Origin: Neurospora crassa OR74A
Taxonomy: Eukaryota > Ascomycota > Sordariomycetes > Sordariales > Sordariaceae
Length of the DNA: 64,000 nucleotides
Assembly: GCF_000182925.2 (NCBI RefSeq)
Contig: NC_026507.1
Location: 1 to 64,000, forward strand
Direction of reading: 5' to 3'
Part shown: one piece after another, positions 56,583 to 64,000 of the stretch
Layout of the letters: each line of letters begins with the position of its first letter
Numbering within the stretch: the stretch's first letter is position 1
The notes under the pieces: model-generated
Told to the model about the DNA's origin: nothing
Database searches by the model: none
The model's input: only the letters and a program-made list of their open reading frames with translations
Translations under genes and position numbers: made by a program

Positions 56583-58151
56583 TCAAAGCTTTATTCTCGA
56601 CAACACGAACATGGCAAGCGCATAATAAGCAGCGCTCAGAAAGTACGGTAAACCCAGCGCCCACCCGCCGACCTTGACGCCTTGCACCCATAAAGCAGCC
56701 ATGGTCGGTGCCCCGACCAGCAAGCCTACCGTTTTGACCAGCATAACGATTGAGAAAATCTGAGCTTCCGAAACCACAACAGTGGCATCGCCAGCCGCGC
56801 GGATCTCCGGCCCACTGGGGTCTGGTAATAACGACGGTGATTTGAGTAGCGAGTACGTAAACATGGGGAGTGCGATGCCCATGGCGTAAAGCAGCAGTGA
56901 CGGTACCAGGGTCCAAATCGTCGAAGCCATGGCTATAGCGACGACACCCAGAACAGAAAATATAAGGCATGTTTGAGCATAGCTGATGTTGTATCCATCG
57001 GCCACCTTGTGGTCCTGAATCGCGAAGACGTCCGGGTCCGAGAGGCGTCGGGACTGAAAGGAAGACAATGGGGAAGATTGGGATCGGCGCCGGCGCAAGA
57101 TAGTAGGGATAATAAGGTAGAGAAGGAAAAAGTTGAAGACTGCCTTTCCCGATAGCAAGTAGCCGACCGAGGTAAACTTCCACCCATATCGCTTAGAGAT
57201 GTACTGGGCCATGAGCTTGGTGTCGGAGCTGGCCAGAGAGGTAAAGAAGAAGCTAGCGAGCAGGAGTGTAAAGTTGGGCGGGTAGCTGGTCATGACCTTG
57301 AAGACGGACGAGATGCGGCCAGAGATGGACTCTTTGAGGCTTGTGATGCTGAGCGTGGGATCCGGACGATAAGGCAGGTCTTGCGGTAGCAAGGGCGCTA
57401 TCGACTCTTGGTCGTGCTGGCGTCTATGACTGCCGGTGTTTGATGCGGGAAGACCAGAGATGACGGGCACAGCGGCGAGAAGAAGGACGACGCCGGCACA
57501 CAAAGGAAGCCACAGCAGTATGCTCATGGTGCCAGAGGCCAGAGCAGGACCAAGCTGGGCGGCGAATATGGCCGAGACTGCATTCACCTGGCCGAAGAAG
57601 GTAGCTCTTTGCACATCGTCATGGGTAGCCGACGAGACCAGCGAGTACACAATCGAGTTGAAGACACAGTCTCCGCCGAGGACTGACGAGAGCGGGCCAA
57701 GGGCAAGGGCGGGCAGGGGAAGGGCGTGGTCGAAGTAGCCGACGGCAAGCGTCCAGCAGAGCACAAGGACACGAGGCACGAGGTTGAGCCGCAGGACTCG
57801 GGCGTGGCCGTAGCGGTCAGCAAGCAACACGAGGGGGATGGTCATGACAAAGTCGCCAGCAACCCAGCCCGTCTCCATGAGGCCCAGCATGCTACCCAGA
57901 TCCTGCTGGATGCCGTCCAGCTTGCACAGCTCCTCAGGCACGCTTCCATCATGGCCAATTGCCGAAGGGTCGGCGCCGAGATAGAAGTCGCGACAGAGTC
58001 TGCGTTCAATGACACGGTTGAGCGGGAGCTGGTAGAGACTCCAGGCGAGATTGACAAGGGCGACTAGTACCAGCAGAGAGCGAATCGAGGGGGAGGAGTT
58101 GGTCGTGATGGCGGAGGAGGAGGAAGGGGAAGAGAACGGCGTGCGGGGCAT
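56583..58151 (-). CDS. Major facilitator superfamily transporter
   Basis: A single-exon gene for 522 residues with about 12 hydrophobic segments: from VLVALVNLAWSLYQLPL (about 28) to FLSAAYYALAMFVL near the C-terminus. The loop after the third helix carries LLADRYGHARVLRLN, a form of the MFS motif A (GxLaDrxGrkxxl). A large hydrophilic loop of about 60 residues lies between helices 6 and 7 (about 230-290). The N-terminus is Ser-rich and disordered. The substrate cannot be assigned; it is not clearly a sugar porter or DHA1/DHA2 drug exporter. It is divergent from erv2 and in tandem with the metallopeptidase-like gene. Confidence 0.88.
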   Translation of the reverse strand: MPRTPFSSPSSSSAITTNSSPSIRSLLVLVALVNLAWSLYQLPLNRVIERRLCRDFYLGADPSAIGHDGSVPEELCKLDGIQQDLGSMLGLMETGWVAGDFVMTIPLVLLADRYGHARVLRLNLVPRVLVLCWTLAVGYFDHALPLPALALGPLSSVLGGDCVFNSIVYSLVSSATHDDVQRATFFGQVNAVSAIFAAQLGPALASGTMSILLWLPLCAGVVLLLAAVPVISGLPASNTGSHRRQHDQESIAPLLPQDLPYRPDPTLSITSLKESISGRISSVFKVMTSYPPNFTLLLASFFFTSLASSDTKLMAQYISKRYGWKFTSVGYLLSGKAVFNFFLLYLIIPTILRRRRSQSSPLSSFQSRRLSDPDVFAIQDHKVADGYNISYAQTCLIFSVLGVVAIAMASTIWTLVPSLLLYAMGIALPMFTYSLLKSPSLLPDPSGPEIRAAGDATVVVSEAQIFSIVMLVKTVGLLVGAPTMAALWVQGVKVGGWALGLPYFLSAAYYALAMFVLSRIKL

Positions 58152-59187
58152 CGTATTGCCGCCTTGGATCGTATTGGATTTTTACTTCAATTGTGATGAT
58201 GGGTAAAGAATGTGAACGGACTCAAGCATGTGGCCTTTCTAAGGTGGAAAGATGAACGGGAACGAATATGTCATTTCGCTGTCGCGGTGGTGGTGGTCGA
58301 TGTTGTCCTCGAGAGTCCATGAGAGCAACACAAAGCAGATGTCCAAGTGTACCTCTAGCAAGAGAAGATGGAAGGATGGAGTTTTGAAGAGCAAATCAAA
58401 TGTCCAGAAGTGTACCCAGGGATTGGACCAAGGTTGGCATTCCCGACGAGGGAAACATCTGATGGAAGTGGAAGGTGATGTTGACGGACTGCAGTGGTCA
58501 ACTGCGGGGATGTTTTAACGGAAGTTCCATGTCGGGTCTCTCGACCGTGACCGCAGAAGGGCCGCCCCACTTAGGTGATATCCCCGGGCTCCGCCTGCCC
58601 TGTGCGTGCCCACTCTCCTCGTGTCCCGTTAGGTTGTCCGGCCAGTGGGTCAGCAGGCTCAACTGCCCCTGAAACAATCCAAGACACAGCCTCGGCTGGG
58701 CCCGACCCTCCGCTGATGACGGGAGATTGCCAGGGGCATGCCACCTAGAGGTAGAACCAAACCGGACGTGGGGTCGGGTCTCTCGCTTCAAGTCCAATCG
58801 GCGCTTCCAATTCCGCCAACTCAAAGGGTTCGTTTCTCGAACCACAATTCAGGGGATCATCATCGGTCCATTCTTCCTCTTGATGCGAAGTCTCCTTTGC
58901 CCTACTCTTTTCTACTTCACAACGATATTTACTACCCGCTTGCCACAAATATGACCTCGAGGTAGTTGCGCGCGCAGTCTCATTGAACGCCCACGATACC
59001 ATCACCTAATCTCTACAACAACGTGCGCTCTGATCCTCACGACCACACGCGAAACAGGCAGGATCCTGAATTCACCGGCGACAAGAACCAAACACGTTCG
59101 GTCAGAAAAACAAAGTCGAACCAAGTCAACTGGGCGCGAGAAAGACCTCCACAGGGACTACCCTAATCGAATCGATTTACCATCATC
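58152..59187. promoter_or_regulatory. Bidirectional intergenic region, MFS / erv2
   Basis: About 1 kb between divergent start codons (58151 and 59188). No coding signal and no recognised factor sites. The 150 bases before erv2 are A- and C-rich, as usual for a fungal leader. Confidence 0.45.
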
Positions 59188-59929
59188 ATGGCGCGAAGGC
59201 CGCACATTACGCTGATGCTCGTCGTCGGCGTCATTCTCTTTGTGTTTACGACCTACATGCTCTCCTCGAGTGGCTCCTCGGGGGTGGTACAGCATTCAGA
59301 GACTCTCGATTTAGGCGGAAGTAGCGGCAGCGGAGATCACAAGAGTGCTAGTGGCGATGGCGGCAGCAAGTCCGCGTTTGGCATATCGGATAACATCCTC
59401 AAGGGCGGCTCTATCGCGCCCAAGCTGGAGAATGCGACGGCCAAGTATGTCTATCATGTGCATTACATCGCACCCTACATCACGCTATGCCCGTCTGGCC
59501 AGGCATCATTTCGCTAACCACAGTAACCACAACAGAGCAGAACTAGGCCGCGCTTCCTGGCGTCTCTTCCACACCATGATGGCGCGCTTCCCCGAGACCC
59601 CGACCGCCGAAGAATCGTTGGCTTTGAAAACCTACATCCAGCTGTTCGCGCGCCTCTACCCCTGTGGCGACTGCGCATCGCACTTCCAGAAGCTGCTAAA
59701 GAAGTACCCACCGCAAACGAGCGGGCGCAACGCGGCGGCCGGATGGGCCTGCTTTGTCCATAATGAGGTCAACAAGCGCCTCAAGAAAGAGCAATTTGAC
59801 TGTAACAAGATTGGGGATTTCTATGATTGTGGCTGTGGGGATGAAGGTGCCAAAAAGGCGGGGGAAGCTGGCGCTGGGGCAGAGGTCAAAACAGAGACAA
59901 AGAAGGGAGAAGATCTCAAGATGGATTGA
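59188..59929 (+). CDS. erv2: FAD-linked sulfhydryl oxidase, Erv2 type
   Basis: A 216-residue Erv/ALR oxidase in two exons, 59188-59444 and 59536-59929; the 91-nt intron joins LENATAK to AELGRASWRLFH. It passes electrons from thiols to oxygen through FAD to make disulfides. An N-terminal signal anchor (ITLMLVVGVILFVFTTYML, about 7-25) places it in the ER membrane, matching Erv2 and not the mitochondrial Erv1, which lacks such a helix. The active-site YPCGDC pair is at C129 and C132 and sits in the Erv helix bundle with LGRASWRLFHTM and FVHNEVNKRL, the FAD-binding HNxVN-like motif. A CNKIGDFYDCGCG segment near the C-terminus supplies the shuttle cysteines. The tail is Lys/Glu-rich. Confidence 0.95.
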
Positions 59930-60847
59930 GGGTTGAATAGGAGGAAAAGTTGATTCTGCACTTGTAGGGAGGTGACAATCACGCATGGATATCAAGTGAC
60001 CGTGAGCGGCGTATGCCGGAACGCCCATTGATTAGAGACGGAAATGTCTTGGATATTGCAGTCGTAACACCGATATCGACTGGTGTCCTGTCGTAATTCG
60101 GACGAACTCGACCCGAGGGGCGTTCAGATTCCAAGGCGCTGTGGAAATGAGGTTGTCAAAGACATGGATTTGCCTGCTTCTATACCGCCGCCAGCTCCAG
60201 GGCCCTTTGCGAAACGAAACCGTTGAGATATTGAGCATTGGTATTTTGAATTAAGTTGATAATTACCTCTGTGCCGTGGTTGCAAAAGGTCAACGAAAGA
60301 CAATGGCCAGGCAATTCCCTTGGTTGTCTCATTGGTTATGCTGCCGTATACCTTATACATGAACCCCGATTAGAGAATATCGCTCCACTGCAGAGAGCCC
60401 GACGATGACGCTATCAGATGGAGTCGAATCGCGTGAAAGAGACTGATAAGATAAGAACAATCGATACGACCGGGCCTCGAGGGGACGGGAGCTTATGGCG
60501 GCTATCGCACGTGATCCACTTAAGTGAAAGCCAAGCCAAGCCCGCCGTCTGCAACACGCGTGTTTGGAGCTGCCTTGAGCTGAGGGGGGCCTGAGCTTCC
60601 ACTCAACTGGCCGTCCCGCCCTGTGATGGGCCCGCCTTCGCCGCCTTCGAGGTTCACCCAGCGTTCGTTGGAGCTTCCTTTCAGTAGTACAACGAACAAC
60701 AACACGACTTGAAACGATTCCACAACTCCACGCCTTTGTCCTCTCGATTTACACTGCGACGAGCGTCCGAACGACTGTTCACGAGACTGTCCAACATCTT
60801 GATTGCGCATTACGTTAGAACGACAACCACTCGATAGCCCCGTCATC
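59930..60847. other. Intergenic erv2 - proteasome beta1
   Basis: About 920 bp between tandem plus-strand genes; promoter and leader of the proteasome gene at the right end. No other signal recognised. Confidence 0.45.
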
Positions 60848-62171
60848 ATGGAATTTGGAACGTCGGGCGTGCTCAGCGAAGGTGAGCTCCAACTTCCATT
60901 CGGCGTCGCATTCCATATCAAGTCATCACCATCACGGCGTCACCACTGCCTACAAGTCACCAACCTACCAACTCTCTTCGAGTCCGGCAACTCCCTGCCG
61001 CCAACACCGTTCCCCCTCCGAGGTCGATCGCAGACAACACATGTTAACCGCTACTGTCTCCTACAGATGGCATCCATGTCGATATGGACAGGTTGAAGAA
61101 GGGTGAGGTCAAGTAAGTACACCACACTGCGCGCCCATGGTTCTAGTTCCAATCCCACCTATCATATAGTCGCAAGCGATGCGCATGAACAAATGAAGCA
61201 GTCAGCTAACTTTCTTGTCTGCTAATAGTTTGGGTACCTCGATGTAAGCTTCCCCCGACCTTCTATCCCTCCCTTACGACATCGAGCCTCTCGACGATGC
61301 GACAGGATCCCGGGTATCCACACGCGAAGCAGCAGCGATGTCTAACGAGCTTGATATAAATACAGTATGGCGGTCACATTCAAGGACGGTGTTATTCTCG
61401 GTTAGTGTCTTCCAGCCAACAACACTACATACCCTTGGATTCCGGAGACAGAATCATCGATCTCAGGCTGACACCTTGAACAGGAGCCGACTCCCGCACA
61501 ACCACAGGCGCCTACATTGCCAACCGCGTAACCGACAAGCTGACCCAAGTACACGACACCATCTGGTGCTGCCGCTCCGGATCCGCCGCCGATACACAAG
61601 CCGTCGCCGACATTGTGCAATACCAGCTGGGATTGTACCACATGGTCAACGGCAGGCCTCCGACGACACAGATTGCGGCTGCTGTCTTCCAGGAGATTGC
61701 TTATGCCAACAAGGATAGGTTGACGTATGTTTTTGGTGGCCCCCTTCCCTTCATCTCACTTTGCTGCGTTTTTCTCTCTTTCTCTTGCGCCCTCTTCCTC
61801 TTCTCTTATCATGCACAGGTCGGGTTCCGTGCTGACTATTGGATTTCAACAGTGCCGGCCTCATTATTGCCGGCTGGGATGCCCGCCACGGTGGTCAAGT
61901 GTACAACATTCCGCTCGGCGGCTCCCTGCACAAGCAGCCGTATTCGATTGGCGGTTCCGGTTCCACATACATTTATGGGTACTGCGACGCCAACTGGAAG
62001 GAAGGAATGGAGGAAGCCGAAGCCGTAGCGTTTGTCAAGGAGGCACTCAAGGAGGCGATCAAGTGGGATGGCTCCTCGGGAGGTGTCATCAGGATGGTGG
62101 TGTTGACGGAGAAGGGCGCCGACAGGCATTTGTATCTGCCGGATTCGGATTACAAGGTGAGGCACCAGTGA
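60848..62171 (+). CDS. pre3: 20S proteasome subunit beta1 (Pre3/PSMB6)
   Basis: A 229-residue subunit in six exons: 60848-60881, 61067-61112, 61229-61243, 61366-61400, 61484-61724 and 61853-62171. Beta1 gives the caspase-like (post-acidic) activity of the 20S core. The propeptide is about 29 residues and is cut before T30, the N-terminal nucleophile, in [13 protein letters not shown]. Later marks are [21 protein letters not shown], the [11 protein letters not shown] segment and [16 protein letters not shown]. Exon 3 is only 15 nt and encodes the catalytic threonine; its frame (LGTS between phase-1 and phase-2 boundaries) is forced by the neighbouring exons. All introns are GT-AG. Confidence 0.95.
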
Positions 62172-64000
62172 TGGGATCTCGAAGAATGGGCTGGTTGGGC
62201 TCGTGGAGGTGATGGTCATCTATCCGTAGCCCGAATGGGCGGCTGAAATGTAGCAGGAGACGAGCCAAGGGTCCAGCCTCAGCCTTCACCCAAGAAAGTA
62301 CACCAGAGAAGGTGTGTTAATACGAAATGATACATGAGAAGACAAGTCGTTAGACCATGGTCTCGATGGCAGGAAGTTCAACTGTTTCCTGCAGGCTTAA
62401 CTGATACAGCTGGAAGTGGTCCCTCATATCCTTGAACATGAGGATAAGTTTGCCTTCATTCATATTCGTAAGCGGGACCTCTCGTATTTGGCTAAGGTGC
62501 TGTAATTATTAGGTAGCATAAACCTATCATAGCTACGCTACTATACCCCACTATAGATGAGGCGTGGCGAACCCGACGGGAGGTTGGCGATGGGTAGGTG
62601 TCTATGGTTTGGCGTCATAGTTGTTGTTACACAAGGTAAAGCCAATAACGTCAAGATGCCATTCTTTGACGCAAAAGCTACCACCGTTATGGGTTCATCA
62701 CATCTTCTACTTCTTGAAAGCCAAATAGATCAAGTGGATATGTAGCCTCGCTAAGCGCCAGCGGAGTGAAAGTGAGGAGTTTTGCTAGGATCCATTGCCA
62801 CATCACTCGCCAACGATACCAAGTTTGTTGCACTTCAGCGAAGTCGGCGGCGAGTTTGTTGCGTCAAACGCGGTTACACGAAGAAACCCACTTCATACGT
62901 CAATGTTCCCATTGATACGTAACGACTTTGATACGTGAAATACGTAAATTACCAAAGATGCCTTCACATATAGTAGTATCGGTCGCAGGCATTGTCGTCC
63001 TCTGGCTGCTGTACGAGGACTTGATACCCCCTTGCTGTCTTACCTCTACCATTCTAGACCGGCTTTAATAACTGAAGCTTCGAACTTTAATGAACTCAGG
63101 TCTAAGGTGTTTTGTGGTCGAGGCTTCCGTTCTTACAGGTACCCATTATTTGTAAACGCCAGCTTATCGTAAAATTACACGCTCAACTCTTCGATCTCAC
63201 GTCTCTTTTCATCTTAAAGGAGCCATTTATACAGCTCCTACCCACTAAGACGCCCTTCAAGCCATCCACGGCGCTGGACGTGGCAGGCAAGCATACCCTA
63301 CCTACCTCTACCTTGAACAGGCGGATATATTGTTTGCTGGCAGCCTGGTCTCCCGTCCCAGGGTTGGGCTGCATCGTAACCGACCTTGCATCTGATGGGC
63401 TGAAGGGCGATGGCGTCAACAGCGACATACCTAGTGGCATACAGAAGATAGACAACAACGACAACTGACGCGCGATGGGCCGAGCATGTGCAAGTAAGGT
63501 GAGTGACCAGGATGTCGGTCAGCGGTCATCGGTTTGAAATGGGAGGTTGGTCAAGTTTTTCTGTAAAACGTTGATATGGTCAAGTTGATATGGACCACAT
63601 ACCTACCTACATAGGCAAGTAATCTCGGAATTCGTTTGTGTGTGCTTCCACTGCTTGTTGTACAACACACCTAGCATAGCATGCATGACGCGCACGATAT
63701 TACCGTTGCCGAGGATAGGCGCATCCTTGATTTTCGTTTTGTTGAGGTAGGGGTAGAGTTGTGGATGGATGTGGAAGGGCGTCATGTCGCGAGATGGGCT
63801 GTTTGGTGGTTGTATTTCTGTTGTTTCATCTTCCTTCTCACCAATGTTTACTCGACGACTTGCGCGCCCACGTGTTGACGTTCCGCTTTTGTGGTTGGTG
63901 TTTTATCCGAGGAAGAGAGCATGGATCAAAGTTACGCCTAGGAAGTTCAGCTGAGGACTAGTAAAAATGATCCACTGTCGCATACCTCTATCAGCTCGCG
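62172..64000. other. Right-end intergenic region, 1.8 kb
   Basis: No convincing gene. A 60-codon minus-strand frame from an ATG at 63785 to a stop at 63603 (TPFHIHPQLYPYLNKTKIKD..., ILGNGNIVRVMHAMLG) has protein-like composition and might be a small gene or an exon of one that starts further right. It has no recognisable family, so it is only noted. Several ACCTACC tracts occur at about 63299-63305 and 63601-63611. Confidence 0.35.

Overview
The window is a chromosome end from a filamentous ascomycete, most likely Sordariaceae (Neurospora or Sordaria-like). It opens with about 33 CCCTAA telomere repeats, read outward as TTAGGG. Genes have short GT-AG introns with CTAAC or CTGAC branch points. 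AT-rich stretches look like the product of repeat-induced point mutation (RIP). The gene content (torulene-type carotenoid dioxygenase, sterol glucosyltransferase Atg26, Cmr1, GRIM-19, Erv2) fits a Neurospora relative. Splice structures were worked out by eye; no database was searched.

Layout. 1-199 telomere. 200-930 AT-rich subtelomeric relic. 1.1-8.7 kb: four metabolic genes in a row on the minus strand (DUF1989 protein, cao-2-type carotenoid oxygenase, HSL-type alpha/beta hydrolase, glutamate-1-semialdehyde-aminomutase-like PLP enzyme). 9.6-25 kb: housekeeping genes (Mtf2-like mitochondrial protein, Cmr1, Atg26, Fcp1). 25.6-26.9 kb: complex I GRIM-19 subunit. 27.8-38.3 kb: three chromosome-maintenance genes, chl1 and cdc7 in tandem on minus and cnd1 divergent from cdc7. 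39.6-48.5 kb: membrane and secretory-pathway proteins of unknown role. 49.45-50.66 kb: an AT-rich block holding a tRNA-derived SINE-like element, a 90-bp tandem duplication and five copies of a 10-nt motif. 51.4-62.2 kb: a small mitochondrial-type protein, an intron-containing tRNA-Thr(CGU), a putative zinc metallopeptidase, an MFS transporter, Erv2 and proteasome beta1. The last 1.8 kb shows no convincing gene.

The most notable points are these. The gene at 53.2-56.2 kb gains a complete HExxH zinc-peptidase motif only when an 18-nt exon and a GC-AG intron are recognised. The AT-rich block carries a SINE-like copy with a pol III A box, B box and a 55-nt A tail. The telomere-proximal quartet could be a small co-regulated metabolic cluster around an apocarotenoid enzyme. 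Chl1, Cdc7 and condensin act in replication, cohesion and condensation, and the cdc7/cnd1 shared promoter contains an MluI cell-cycle box.
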